A stretch of 64,000 nucleotides of DNA. Source: Arcobacter siniprincipis (lineage in GTDB: Bacteria; Campylobacterota; Campylobacteria; Campylobacterales; Arcobacteraceae). This document shows positions 33,495 through 42,684 of this stretch, piece after piece. Under the pieces are notes generated by a model that worked only from the letters and a program-made list of their open reading frames with translations, was not told the origin of the DNA and made no database searches. Both the position numbers and the translations under genes were made by a program. Numbering within the stretch: position 1 is the first letter of the stretch; each line of letters opens with the position of its first letter. The stretch covers positions 2,170,001 to 2,234,000 of the forward strand of contig NZ_CP182343.1 of assembly GCF_048571125.1 (NCBI RefSeq). The letters run 5' to 3'.

Positions 33495-34625
33495 ATGTCA
33501 AGAGAACTAATATGTACAGGAAATGAATTAGCAGCTATTGCATCTGTTGATGCAGGATGTGAGTTTTTTTCTGGATATCCTATTACTCCCTCAAGTGAAG
33601 TTATGCATACACTTTCAGATTTGCTTCCAGCCTCAGGTGGTGCTGCTATTCAAATGGAAGATGAGATTGCAGGGATTTGTGCAGCACTAGGTGCTTCAAT
33701 GAGTGGAAAAAAATCACTGACAGCTACAAGTGGACCAGGTATTTCACTAAAGGCTGAAAATATTGGTCTTGGATTTATAGCAGAAGTTCCCCTTGTAATC
33801 ATAAATGTTATGAGAGGAGGACCATCAACTGGACTTCCTACTCGTGTGGCACAAGGTGATATTTTACAAGCAAAAAATCCTACACATGGGGATTATAACT
33901 CTATTACTTTATGTGCAGGAAATTTATCTGAGTGTTATACTGAGACAGTTCGGGCATTTAATTTAGCTGATAGATTTATGCAACCTGTATTTGTGTTACT
34001 AGATGAAACAATTGGACACATGAGTGGAAAAGCGATTGTTCCTACACTTGAAGAGATAAAAAAGAGTATCTTTTATAGAAAAACTTTTGATGGTAATCCA
34101 GAAGACTATGAGCCATACAATGTAGCAGCTGATCAACCAGCAGTTTTAAATCCTATGTTTAAAGGCTACAAATATCACTACACTGGACTTCACCATGATT
34201 TCAATGGACATCCAACTGAAGATGAAACAATGTGTGAAAATCTAATAGAGCGATTATTTAATAAAGTAAATGCCCATATGGATGAAATAGAATCATATGA
34301 AGAGTATATGTTAGATGATGCAGATATTATGATTATAGCTTATGGGTCACTTTCACTTTCAGCAAAAGAAGCTGTAAATAGACTAAGAGAAGAAGGTATA
34401 AAAGTAGGACTTTTTAGACCAATAACACTCTGGCCAAGTCCAGCTAAAAAAATCAAAGAGCTATGTGATAGATTTGATAAAGTATTAGTTTGTGAACTAA
34501 ACCTTGGACAATATATTCAAGAGATACAAAGAGCAAGCCAAAGATTGGAATTCGATACTTTGTTTAAAGCAAATGGTAGACCAATAGCTCCACTTGAAAT
34601 AATCAAAAAAATCAAAGGAATGTAA
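33495..34625 (+). CDS. oorA: 2-oxoglutarate:acceptor oxidoreductase, alpha subunit
   Basis: A 376-residue subunit with the PFOR-family pyrimidine-binding domain: GYPITPSSEVMH near residues 28-39, QMEDEIAGICAALGASMSG with the conserved Glu, and TSGPGISLKAENIG. A transketolase C-terminal-like domain follows (DIMIIAYGSLSLSAKEAV). Together with OorB it forms the TPP site. It lies between oorD and oorB with gaps of 1-2 bases. Confidence 0.96.
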   Translation: MSRELICTGNELAAIASVDAGCEFFSGYPITPSSEVMHTLSDLLPASGGAAIQMEDEIAGICAALGASMSGKKSLTATSGPGISLKAENIGLGFIAEVPLVIINVMRGGPSTGLPTRVAQGDILQAKNPTHGDYNSITLCAGNLSECYTETVRAFNLADRFMQPVFVLLDETIGHMSGKAIVPTLEEIKKSIFYRKTFDGNPEDYEPYNVAADQPAVLNPMFKGYKYHYTGLHHDFNGHPTEDETMCENLIERLFNKVNAHMDEIESYEEYMLDDADIMIIAYGSLSLSAKEAVNRLREEGIKVGLFRPITLWPSPAKKIKELCDRFDKVLVCELNLGQYIQEIQRASQRLEFDTLFKANGRPIAPLEIIKKIKGM

Positions 34626-34626
34626 G

Positions 34627-35460
34627 ATGGCTTTTAATTATGACAAATATTTACGAATAAATAAAATGCCAACTTTATGGTGTTGGGGTTGTGGTGATGG
34701 GGTTATTTTAAAAGCCTTAATTAGAGCTATTGATGAACTTGGTTGGGATATGAATGATGTATGTGTAGTATCAGGAATTGGTTGTTCTGGAAGATTTTCT
34801 TCTTATATGAACTGTAATACAGTTCACACTACTCATGGAAGAGCAATAGCCTATGCCACAGGTATCAAAATGGCAAATCCAGACAAACATGTGATATGTG
34901 TAACAGGTGATGGAGATGGTCTTGCAATTGGGGGTAATCACACAATTCACGGATGTAGAAGAAATATAGATATTAATCACATAGTTGTAAATAACTTCAT
35001 CTATGGTCTTACAAACTCACAAACAAGTCCAACAACTCCTCAAGGAATGTGGACAGTTACTATGAAAAGAGGAAATATCGACCCTACTTTTGATCCTTGT
35101 AAACTTGCAATTGGAGCAGGAGCTTCTTTTGTAGCAAGGGAGAGTGTAACAGAACCTAAAAAACTAGAAAGACTACTAAAAAATGGTCTAAGTCATAAGG
35201 GATATAGCTTTTTTGATATCTTTTCAAACTGTCATATAAACCTAGGAAGAAAAAATAAAATGAATTCAGCTATGGCAAATCTTGATTGGATAAAAGATAT
35301 AACCGTTCCAAAAAATAAATTTGAAAAACTAAGTGATGAAGAAAAAGTTGGAAAATTTCCAACAGGTATTTTAAAACAAGATGAAGATGCCAAAGAGTAT
35401 ACAGACCAATATGAAAAAGTAAAAACAGCTCAAAAAAACAAAACTGCTGTTGAATTTTAA
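34627..35460 (+). CDS. oorB: 2-oxoglutarate:acceptor oxidoreductase, beta subunit
   Basis: A 277-residue TPP-binding subunit. The Mg-TPP motif is GDGDGLAIGGNHTIHGCRRN near residues 99-118. An N-terminal CWGCGDG and a middle SGIGCSGRFSSY supply conserved cysteines that in relatives ligate a [4Fe-4S] cluster. HTTHGRAIAYATG lines the active site. It combines with OorA to decarboxylate 2-oxoglutarate and reduce the ferredoxin-like OorD. The gap to oorC is 9 bases. Confidence 0.96.
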   Translation: MAFNYDKYLRINKMPTLWCWGCGDGVILKALIRAIDELGWDMNDVCVVSGIGCSGRFSSYMNCNTVHTTHGRAIAYATGIKMANPDKHVICVTGDGDGLAIGGNHTIHGCRRNIDINHIVVNNFIYGLTNSQTSPTTPQGMWTVTMKRGNIDPTFDPCKLAIGAGASFVARESVTEPKKLERLLKNGLSHKGYSFFDIFSNCHINLGRKNKMNSAMANLDWIKDITVPKNKFEKLSDEEKVGKFPTGILKQDEDAKEYTDQYEKVKTAQKNKTAVEF

Positions 35461-35469
35461 GGAACTAAT

Positions 35470-36027
35470 ATGAGTAAAATATTGATGAGATTTACAGGTG
35501 TTGGTGGTCAAGGAGTTTTACTAGCAGGAGCAATCTTCGCAGCTGCAAAAATCAATGCAGGTGGATATGGGCTAAAAACTGCCACATATACTTCACAAGT
35601 AAGAGGAGGAGCAACTGTTGTTGATATAACACTAGATGACAAAGAAATCCTATACCCATACGCAAATGATGGAGAGATAGACTTCATGTTATCAGTTGCC
35701 CAAGTTTCATACGACCAATTTAAAAATGGCGTAAAAGATGGTGGAGTAATAGTAATAGAGCCAAACCTAGTAAAACCTACAGAAGAAGATAAAAAAAGAT
35801 GGAAAATCTACGAAATTCCAATCATCACAATAGCAAAAGAAGAAGTAGGAAATGTAATCACCCAATCAGTCCTAGCCCTAGCAATTGCTAACTTCATGAC
35901 AGGACAAAGTATAGATAACAAAATCTTAAGAGAAACAATGCTTTCAAAAGTACCAGCAAAAGTACACGAGATAAATAACAAAGCCTTTGATTTAGGCTTG
36001 GAGTATGCTAGACAAGTATCTAGTTAA
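35470..36027 (+). CDS. oorC: 2-oxoglutarate:acceptor oxidoreductase, gamma subunit
   Basis: A 185-residue catalytic gamma domain with the family start GVGGQGVLLAGAIFA near residues 11-25 and the strand TYTSQVRGGATVVDI, which contribute to CoA binding and subunit contacts. The operon order D-A-B-C matches Campylobacter and Helicobacter. AAGGA precedes the ATG, and a strong hairpin follows the stop, so oorDABC forms one transcript. Confidence 0.95.
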   Translation: MSKILMRFTGVGGQGVLLAGAIFAAAKINAGGYGLKTATYTSQVRGGATVVDITLDDKEILYPYANDGEIDFMLSVAQVSYDQFKNGVKDGGVIVIEPNLVKPTEEDKKRWKIYEIPIITIAKEEVGNVITQSVLALAIANFMTGQSIDNKILRETMLSKVPAKVHEINNKAFDLGLEYARQVSS

Positions 36028-36037
36028 ATAATTTTAA

Positions 36038-36065
36038 GTATGTTAGATACTCTTATCTAACATAC
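36038..36065 (+). terminator. Hairpin after the oor operon
   Basis: GTATGTTAGATA and TATCTAACATAC form a perfect 12-bp stem with a 4-base loop, 10 bases past the oorC stop. A T-run (ATTTTTTATG) follows about 20 bases later. It most likely ends the oor transcript. Confidence 0.7.
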
Positions 36066-36197
36066 CAATTCAAGTATAGGTATATTTTTTATGCCAATTA
36101 TAATGGCTTACCTATTCTTCAAAGTTTGGAGCTTCTTATGAGCTTGATTTATTTGTAATTAAATATCCTGTCCCTAGAATTTTCATAATATTCCTTT

Positions 36198-36857
36198 CTA
36201 TTTACTTGGTATTAAAAATGCTTTTTTTTCAATTTTAGTAAAATCAGTATTCATATATTTTTTAAAATATAATTCAACCTTTTGTTGAGATTTATTATCT
36301 AATAACCTATAAGATATACTGGAAATTTTATCTCCGTTATGCATAATGAATAAAATATTATCTACTTTATTTTTTTTTGTTAAAATATATAGATATAAAT
36401 TAGAACAACATACTGAAAATAAATAAATAGGGAAAAGTATTATTAAAAAAAGTTTATTATGAGCAAGCACTTTACCTGATACATTATTGCTTTCTAAAAT
36501 ATAAATTTTTTTTATTTTATTACATATAATTTTATAATTTAAAATCTCTACTAAAATATATTTTTCATAAAACTTAATTTTTCTTTTTTCTTTTTTTAGA
36601 TTATAAATTATGATAAAAAATAGCTGATATATAAAAAAAGGTAAACTAATATAAACAGCTAATCGCCCTAGTCTTCCATCATCACTAATATTTGATAAAC
36701 TAAATCCATTCCAAGCATAAAGAAATAAAAAAATTGTCAACATTAATATTGTTATATATAACCTAAAAATAATATACCCCTTATCTTCTATCTCAAATAA
36801 AAAACCATTTTTATCAGCTATCAATTCTATTTGTTTATTTTCAATTTCTTTATTCAT
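36198..36857 (-). CDS. Membrane protein of unknown function
   Basis: A 219-residue protein with two hydrophobic hairpins: about residues 27-49 and 66-86, then about 134-158. The segments between and after are basic and predicted cytoplasmic, a layout like PH-domain-like or YcxB-type membrane proteins, but I see no conserved motif. The protein is rich in Ile, Lys and Asn, and the gene is even more A/T-rich than its neighbours, which may point to recent arrival. It stands alone. Confidence 0.6.
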   Translation of the reverse strand: MNKEIENKQIELIADKNGFLFEIEDKGYIIFRLYITILMLTIFLFLYAWNGFSLSNISDDGRLGRLAVYISLPFFIYQLFFIIIYNLKKEKRKIKFYEKYILVEILNYKIICNKIKKIYILESNNVSGKVLAHNKLFLIILFPIYLFSVCCSNLYLYILTKKNKVDNILFIMHNGDKISSISYRLLDNKSQQKVELYFKKYMNTDFTKIEKKAFLIPSK

Positions 36858-37245
36858 AACACATTTCTTTTGTCATTTTCATAAAGTCTACTAATAAAAA
36901 TTAACTCTATTTTATCTTCCAAAGTTTCCCTACCATAAATTGTTATTTGAAATTTAATAATTCTTGTTTTATACCTTCAAAACATAAAAGGATATAATTA
37001 TTATATATAAATTATAATTTTTATTCATTAAAAAGCTATCACTAATGTATATAAAACTCATATTTTATTCAAGTTCAAGGCAGACAAAAGTTTTTTAAAG
37101 GAGCTTACTAAAGTAAGGAAGTAGGAGAAAACTTATGCCTAAAGGCATAAGGAAATTTCACGCGTGCAAAAAACTTGCAGTCGAACGCAGAAATGTGCAA
37201 GTATGGATTCCACTTCGTTACATGGATAAAAGATGAGTTTTAAAC
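36858..37245. other. Gene-poor spacer holding a GC-richer structured element (about 37078-37236)
   Basis: The left part (36858-37075) is A/T-rich with nothing recognisable. From about 37078 the composition changes. Stems are CTTAC/GTAAG (37104-37108 with 37113-37117), CTTATGCCT/AGGCATAAG (37132-37140 with 37143-37151) and ACTTGCA/TGCAAGT (37173-37179 with 37196-37202). The middle TTGCA could instead pair with TGCAA at 37165-37169, so two folds compete. I infer a structured RNA leader or a dispersed repeat; an overlapping short reading frame is listed separately. Confidence 0.5.
37135..37236 (+). CDS. Possible 33-residue small basic protein
   Basis: An open frame starting MPKGIRKFHACKKLAVERRN, ending RYMDKR, has AGGAG at 37123-37127, 7 bases before its ATG. 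It has many Lys/Arg and no A/T-biased filler, unlike random frames in this genome. However, its ATG lies inside the 9-bp stem 37132-37151, so translation would need the hairpin opened, and the structured DNA around it may simply be a repeat that is open by chance. No relative is known to me. Confidence 0.3.
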   Translation: MPKGIRKFHACKKLAVERRNVQVWIPLRYMDKR

Positions 37246-37791
37246 TTATTTTATGTATATTCTGTAGTTATTAATCTTATCTTCCAATCTCTTCGATAAA
37301 AATGGATTCGCATTTTTCAAACAGCTAAGTATAAACTTTGATTCTTGAAAATAGTTATATACTTTTTCATTATCCCAAGATTCTGGTGGTTTTTGTAAGT
37401 TTGTGATTCTATCTGCTAGTTTTACACATTGTACTGCATAGCTTTGAGTTAGTAGCCTATTTATATTTTCAGCCATTTGTTGTTTTTTAGACTCAATTGA
37501 TGGGTCTTTTGTTAAGGCTTCAACACCACTTGCAATTTCATCTCCAAACTCTTCTATTAGTTCACTAATAGTTGCATTTGTATCTTCTAATACATCATGT
37601 AATAGAGCAATTTGTATTGCGAAATCTGCATCTTCTAGTTTTACTTCACCTTGTTCGCAGGCATGCATCATCTCCATTGCAACTGATGTCAAATGAGTAA
37701 TATAAGGTAATCCTTTGGGAGTTTTTTGTTCTCCATGTACCTTAGCCGCATAATTTAATGCTTTTAGGTATTTTTCTTGTGAAAACATCAA
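37246..37791 (-). CDS. HD-domain protein, RelA/SpoT-hydrolase-like (MESH1 type)
   Basis: A 181-residue single HD domain. The motifs are HGEQKTPKGLPYITHLTSVA near residues 19-38, the H-D pair in ALLHDVLEDTNAT near 67-79, and the later KLADRITNLQ. This is the hydrolase half of RelA/SpoT proteins without synthetase or regulatory domains, the arrangement of small alarmone hydrolases, which degrade (p)ppGpp. The activity is inferred. It overlaps the exonuclease gene by 4 bases and is last in the rpe-trpF-dnaQ-like run. Confidence 0.85.
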   Translation of the reverse strand: MMFSQEKYLKALNYAAKVHGEQKTPKGLPYITHLTSVAMEMMHACEQGEVKLEDADFAIQIALLHDVLEDTNATISELIEEFGDEIASGVEALTKDPSIESKKQQMAENINRLLTQSYAVQCVKLADRITNLQKPPESWDNEKVYNYFQESKFILSCLKNANPFLSKRLEDKINNYRIYIK

Positions 37792-38636
37792 TCTTCCTTT
37801 TGTGTTATATTTTGCTTTTTTTGTCTATTTTGTTTTGCTTGGTTGTTTTTATTATTTATTATATTATCAGATTTTGAAAAAGCTATCAAATCTTCAGCTG
37901 TTAGAATTTTCTCTGGCAATTTTGAAAGTGATTCTTTTAAGATATAAGTTGTGCTTAGAGCATCACTATAGGCTCTATGTTGAGTATCTATATCTATATG
38001 TAATAAATCTTTTAAAAAGTCTAAACCATATCTTTGAGCTTCTATTGTTCTCTTTGACAAATCAATAGTACAAAGCTTTCTATTATGTAATTCACCTAAG
38101 TTATACTTTTTAAATGATTCTGAAATAAATCTATAATCAAACTTGATATCATGGGCAACAAAAACATCATCTTCTAAAAATATCTTAAACTCTTCAAGTA
38201 CAGTTTTTAATACTGGTGCATCTTTTAACATACTAGGAGTTATATTTGTCACTTCTTGGATATAAGGAGGTACATCTTTTGCATAAACTAGGGATTCATA
38301 ACTATCTATTATCTCACCATTTTTAAGTTTTACTGCACCTATTTCTATGACTTGCCCTTTGTTTACATTGCTTCCATTTGTCTCAATGTCTACGATACAA
38401 AAAACTTGGTCTTTTATTTGGTTTTCTTTTGTTTTTAAAAGTACTTTTTCATCAATAATATCTAGTGGAAAACCATTTGATAAAAGAAGTTCTAGTTCTA
38501 AATTGGCATCAGCAAAAAAAGTATTTTTCATAGACTCAATTAGCTTTAATAACTCATCTAAAGTATTTAGTCCTTTTTTAATCCTTGATGCGATTATATC
38601 ACTGTTTGAAGGTAGAGTTTGTTTTTTAGATTTCAT
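37788..38636 (-). CDS. DnaQ-like 3'-5' exonuclease (DEDDh)
   Basis: A 282-residue protein whose central domain is a DEDDh exonuclease: ExoI CIVDIETNG near residues 81-89, ExoII VAHDIKFDYRFI near 159-170, and ExoIII HRAYSDALSTTYIL with the catalytic His and Asp. This is the fold of DNA polymerase III epsilon, but the 75-residue N-terminal extension and the basic, Asn/Gln-rich tail (about 255-282) differ from DnaQ, so it may be an accessory proofreading or RNase T-like enzyme. It overlaps trpF by 11 bases. Confidence 0.85.
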   Translation of the reverse strand: MKSKKQTLPSNSDIIASRIKKGLNTLDELLKLIESMKNTFFADANLELELLLSNGFPLDIIDEKVLLKTKENQIKDQVFCIVDIETNGSNVNKGQVIEIGAVKLKNGEIIDSYESLVYAKDVPPYIQEVTNITPSMLKDAPVLKTVLEEFKIFLEDDVFVAHDIKFDYRFISESFKKYNLGELHNRKLCTIDLSKRTIEAQRYGLDFLKDLLHIDIDTQHRAYSDALSTTYILKESLSKLPEKILTAEDLIAFSKSDNIINNKNNQAKQNRQKKQNITQKED

Positions 38637-39216
38637 GGGCTACTTTTACAAAGTCAATCATTTTTTGATTATCTTTTTTGCCTTTGCTTTGTTCTACTCC
38701 ACTACTCACATCTACACCATAAAAGCCAAAACCTTTTAGCTCATTTAGATTTTCAGATTTTAATCCACCAGCAAGTATTATTTTAGAGCAATCAAGTTCT
38801 TTAAACCAATCAAGGACTATTCTTTTACCCTCACCTCCAAAACCTGGAACAAAGGCATCTACTAATTTAAAACTATCTTCTAAGTCTTCTAAGTCTTCTT
38901 TTGATTCTATTCTTTCAACTTTTATGTATGTTACTTCAAGGTTATCAAACTCTGTGGTATCTTCATCATCTATTATTTGTGCCAATTGCATATGTGCAAC
39001 TTTACAGATGTCATTTATATGTTTTGATGATTCATTTACAAAAAGTCCTACTGTTTGCACAAAAGGAGGAAGTTGCTCAACTATTTTTTTAGCATCAATT
39101 GGTCTTATATATCTAGGACTTGGCTCATAAAATACAAATCCTAAAGCATCAGCTCCTGCATTTATCGCATCAAGGGCATCTTCTAGATTTGTTATACCGC
39201 AAATTTTAACTTTCAT
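38626..39216 (-). CDS. trpF: Phosphoribosylanthranilate isomerase
   Basis: A 196-residue TIM barrel that converts phosphoribosylanthranilate to CdRP in tryptophan synthesis. It has the family start VKICGITNLEDA (catalytic Cys near residue 4), GADALGFVFYEPSPRYI, the Asp in FVPGFGGEGKRIVLDW and the phosphate loop ILAGGLKSEN with VDVSSGVE. It is slightly short but complete. It lies between rpe (1-base gap) and the exonuclease gene, away from trpC. Confidence 0.95.
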   Translation of the reverse strand: MKVKICGITNLEDALDAINAGADALGFVFYEPSPRYIRPIDAKKIVEQLPPFVQTVGLFVNESSKHINDICKVAHMQLAQIIDDEDTTEFDNLEVTYIKVERIESKEDLEDLEDSFKLVDAFVPGFGGEGKRIVLDWFKELDCSKIILAGGLKSENLNELKGFGFYGVDVSSGVEQSKGKKDNQKMIDFVKVAHEI

Positions 39217-39217
39217 A

Positions 39218-39859
39218 TTACACCTGAAGAGATTTTATTGCTTTTGAGTAATCATCCTGTGAAAATACAAAAGAACCAGCTACAACAACATCAACTCCAG
39301 CAGCTTTTAATTCATGGATGTTTTTATCATTTACTCCACCATCTACTTCAATTAGACAGTTTGGATTTCTTTTATTTATAAGCTCTTTTAGTTTTATACT
39401 CTTTTCAACAACACTTGTAATAAACTTTTGTCCACCAAATCCTGGGTTTACTGACATTAGTAAAACCATATCTAAATCTTCCAACAGATACTCTATTGAC
39501 TCAGGAGTCGAGTGTGGGTTTAGTACGATTGCTGGTTTTATTCCATAGTCTCTTATTTTTTGTATAAGTCTATGTGGGTGTTTTTCACTTTCTATGTGAA
39601 ATGAGATATATTCAGGTTTAAGTGGAGCAAATAAATCCACAAAAAATGTATTGTTTTCTACCATCAAATGTACATCAAGTGGTTTTGTAGCAATCTTTGC
39701 AACAGGAGTTACAACAACTGGTCCTAAAGTCATATTTGGCACAAAATGACCATCCATAACATCCACATGAATCAAATCACAACCACCATCACAGATTGCA
39801 GTAATCTCTTCATTTAATTTACCAAAATCAGCTGATAGTATCGAGGGGGCAACTAACAT
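39218..39859 (-). CDS. rpe: Ribulose-phosphate 3-epimerase
   Basis: A 213-residue TIM-barrel metalloenzyme interconverting ribulose 5-phosphate and xylulose 5-phosphate in the pentose phosphate pathway. Signatures are PSILSADFGKLNEE, HVDVMDGHFVPNMT with metal ligands, HLMVEN, MSVNPGFGGQKFI, EVDGGVND and VAGSFVFS near the end. It is the promoter-proximal gene of the run rpe-trpF-exonuclease-HD protein. Confidence 0.97.
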   Translation of the reverse strand: MLVAPSILSADFGKLNEEITAICDGGCDLIHVDVMDGHFVPNMTLGPVVVTPVAKIATKPLDVHLMVENNTFFVDLFAPLKPEYISFHIESEKHPHRLIQKIRDYGIKPAIVLNPHSTPESIEYLLEDLDMVLLMSVNPGFGGQKFITSVVEKSIKLKELINKRNPNCLIEVDGGVNDKNIHELKAAGVDVVVAGSFVFSQDDYSKAIKSLQV

Positions 39860-39995
39860 AAAATACCTTTTTCTTTAATTGTGGCGATTATATCATTTTT
39901 TTTAAAAATATAAAATAAGTGCTTTAAAATAAAAGCGTAGTTTTCTAATAATAGTTTAGATAACATAAAAATTATAAAAGGAACAATAAAGAAAA

Positions 39996-41606
39996 ATGAC
40001 TAAAATAAGTAATGAAGAAAAAAAAATATTTCTGAAAATGATTAAAGACAAAGATCTAGAAGAATTAAAAAAGCTAAACCTAAAAGAACCCTTTTATCAA
40101 TATGTAACAATATTATGGGAAAGAGATAATATTGAAGCTATTGAATATCTTAGAAACAATCAGCTTATAAGTGATAATGATATATTTTTACTTAGCTTTA
40201 TGAAAGTAAAAGATGGTAGAAATTATGACTTTAGTTCACTTCTTAAAATGATAAAAAAATATTTACAAGATGCACCTTTAGTTATTGAAGATGAAATTAT
40301 ATTAAAAAATCTATCTAGGGATTCTGCACTTGAGTATGTGAAAGATTGGATTTCAGCTGGAACTGTTTTTGATTATGAAAGACTATTTGATTACTCTTTC
40401 TTAGGAAGTACTACTTCACATAAATTTACAAATTATTTACTTGATAACTTTGAATTAAGCACAGAACTTATTAAAAGTGTAGAATATCCTGCAAAAGTAA
40501 AATACAACAAAAAAGACCCACTGATACAAAAACTTATAAAAAAAGGTATGGCTTACGAAGAACCTACTTTAAAAAAGACAAAAATAACAAAAGAATTTGA
40601 ACTAGCAAAAGAAGACTCTTTAGATAATATATCATTTATCAATAAAACCAAAGTAGTCCTTAAAATATATAATAAAGAAAAAAAAGAATCAAGACTTGAT
40701 ATTTTTTGTTTAGACACAAACAATACAATAAATAGCTTGACAATCAAAGATAACTCTTTGGTTTACTGTGCTTGGAGAGAGGGAATAGCTGTACTTACAC
40801 TCCAAGGTGTCACATTTATGCCTTTATATGAAAATTCTAATCCTATTTATTATGAGATGAGTAATCCTGATGATTTAAAACATTTAACAAAAGATGAATT
40901 TTTAAGAATTCCCAGTTTCTCAAATGTAATAGCTATAAATGATGATACTTTATTAGTACATTTTTATACCCCTGCTAAAAAAGAAGGCAGAGCATTAAGT
41001 ATACTAAAAATAAAAAATTCAACTTGCCAAATGCTAAACATTTATAAAGAAATAAACGAACCTGAAATCATAGACAGGCTAGGAATAAATGAACGTAGTC
41101 CCTCTTATATTTATTTACATGAGTGTACATATAGTCATGATAAAATTTGGTGCATAGTTGAAGGAAGTAGTATAAATAGGCAACTAGGAGGAGAACATCC
41201 TTATACTTTACTCACAAGTTATCATTATAGTGAAAATATGGATTTAGTAAGCCCTTCAAGTAAAACTAACATATTTAAAAAACTATTAAACTCTTTTTCT
41301 AATAGTGATGAAAAAGAGGAAAATCAAAATAATATATTTAAATGGGAAAAAACAAAAGTAAAACTAGAGGGTGCAAAAAGTTTCTTTAGTGATGATGGTT
41401 TGTATATTTGGAGTTTGATGAAAGGTAAAAACAAAATGTTTTGTCAAAAGATAACAGATACTAAGTTTTTATATGAGATAAGAATCACACCTTCTCAAAA
41501 TCTAAATAAAATACCTTTTAATAAAGCATCAGTGAGTATGTATGATAAACAATACTTTATAGTATATGATTCTTCACGATGGAATTTATGTGAAGTTATA
41601 AACTAA
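39996..41606 (+). CDS. Large cytoplasmic protein of unknown function (helical N-terminus, beta-propeller-like C-terminus)
   Basis: A 536-residue protein with no signal peptide or transmembrane helix. The first 200 residues look like short helix pairs resembling ankyrin or HEAT-like solenoids (for example EEKKIFLKMIKDKDLEELKK). From about residue 200 the sequence becomes repeated beta strands (KTKVVLKIYN, SLVYCAWREGIAVLTLQG, TLLVHFYTPA, KIWCIVEGSS, FFSDDGLYIWSLMKG), suggesting a propeller. I do not recognise a family. It precedes the phospholipase gene by 48 bases; a link between them is only positional. Confidence 0.65.
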   Translation: MTKISNEEKKIFLKMIKDKDLEELKKLNLKEPFYQYVTILWERDNIEAIEYLRNNQLISDNDIFLLSFMKVKDGRNYDFSSLLKMIKKYLQDAPLVIEDEIILKNLSRDSALEYVKDWISAGTVFDYERLFDYSFLGSTTSHKFTNYLLDNFELSTELIKSVEYPAKVKYNKKDPLIQKLIKKGMAYEEPTLKKTKITKEFELAKEDSLDNISFINKTKVVLKIYNKEKKESRLDIFCLDTNNTINSLTIKDNSLVYCAWREGIAVLTLQGVTFMPLYENSNPIYYEMSNPDDLKHLTKDEFLRIPSFSNVIAINDDTLLVHFYTPAKKEGRALSILKIKNSTCQMLNIYKEINEPEIIDRLGINERSPSYIYLHECTYSHDKIWCIVEGSSINRQLGGEHPYTLLTSYHYSENMDLVSPSSKTNIFKKLLNSFSNSDEKEENQNNIFKWEKTKVKLEGAKSFFSDDGLYIWSLMKGKNKMFCQKITDTKFLYEIRITPSQNLNKIPFNKASVSMYDKQYFIVYDSSRWNLCEVIN

Positions 41607-41654
41607 TAAAATGAAAATTACGCTAATATAACAAATATTTTTATAGGAAGACAA

Positions 41655-42668
41655 ATGAGACAAATATTTATACTTATATTTTTAATAACAACAATTTTTG
41701 CAAATGAAAACAATGATGAGCTATATGCAAAAGCTAAAAAATACGAAGATGAGCATAACTACAAAGAAGCTATGCTTATATATAAACAAATAGCAAAAAA
41801 TGGGCAAAAAAAAGTATCTACTTTAGATGCTCAAACAAAAACAGATGAAGCTACTTTATTTATAGATAAAGATAAACTAGCAGAAGTAAAAGCAACTAAA
41901 AAAGTATTAAATCCAATTGAAGACAAAGAGACAAACAATACTCTATCTCAAATTTTAGCCTCTTCTTTTGACCTTTATCCTTATGATGAAAACTATCTTT
42001 TGCCATTTTCTTATACTTCAAAATCTAATAAAGATAGAAAACATGTAGAAACTGTATTTCAATTAAGTGTAAAAAAACCTATTACTTATAACTTCTTTGG
42101 TTTAAAAGAGAGTATTAACTTTGGATATACCCAAACTTCATGGTGGCAATTATATTCTGAATCTTCTCCTTTTAGGGAGACAAATTATAGACCTGAAGTT
42201 TTTGTTACAATCCCTTATGGGAAAAAAGGTAAAACATATTTAAAATCACTTAAATTTGGTTTTTTACATGAATCAAATGGACAAGGGAAAGAAGATTCTA
42301 GATCATGGAATCGATTATATGCTCAAAGTTATTTCCAATTTTCAAGCTTGTTTTTTAGTCCAAGAGTTTGGTATAGAATTCCTGATGATTCAGATGATGA
42401 TAACCCTGATATAGAAGATTATCTTGGATATGGAGATTTAACTTTTTATTTACCATATAAAACACACACATTTAAACTATTGCTTAGAAATAATCTAAAA
42501 TTTGATGATTCTAATAAGGGTTTTGCACAATTCAATTGGAGTTTCCCATTATGGGGTTCAAAAAATACCTTTGGATTTGTTCAGTTATCTAGTGGTTATG
42601 GGGATAGTTTAATTGATTATAACAAAGAAGTAAATAGAATTAGTTTTGGAATTAGCCTTTCAAGATAA
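41655..42668 (+). CDS. pldA: Outer-membrane phospholipase A (PldA type)
   Basis: A 337-residue protein with a signal peptide (residues 1-16, ending IFAN). A TPR-like helix pair is near 20-50 (ELYAKAKKYEDEHNYKEAML), and a beta-barrel follows from about 110. The OMPLA catalytic residues are present: His205 and Ser207 in FLHESNGQ and Asn219 in SRSWNRLY, with the same 14-residue His-Asn spacing as E. coli H142/N156. It hydrolyses phospholipids that reach the outer leaflet and needs Ca2+ and dimerisation. The helical N-terminal extension is absent from the E. coli enzyme. Confidence 0.93.
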   Translation: MRQIFILIFLITTIFANENNDELYAKAKKYEDEHNYKEAMLIYKQIAKNGQKKVSTLDAQTKTDEATLFIDKDKLAEVKATKKVLNPIEDKETNNTLSQILASSFDLYPYDENYLLPFSYTSKSNKDRKHVETVFQLSVKKPITYNFFGLKESINFGYTQTSWWQLYSESSPFRETNYRPEVFVTIPYGKKGKTYLKSLKFGFLHESNGQGKEDSRSWNRLYAQSYFQFSSLFFSPRVWYRIPDDSDDDNPDIEDYLGYGDLTFYLPYKTHTFKLLLRNNLKFDDSNKGFAQFNWSFPLWGSKNTFGFVQLSSGYGDSLIDYNKEVNRISFGISLSR

Positions 42669-42684
42669 AACTTACACTTAACTA

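Noticed and set aside
37802..39548. Plus-strand frames opposite the exonuclease, trpF and rpe genes
   Set aside because: All are antisense to genes with clear catalytic motifs.
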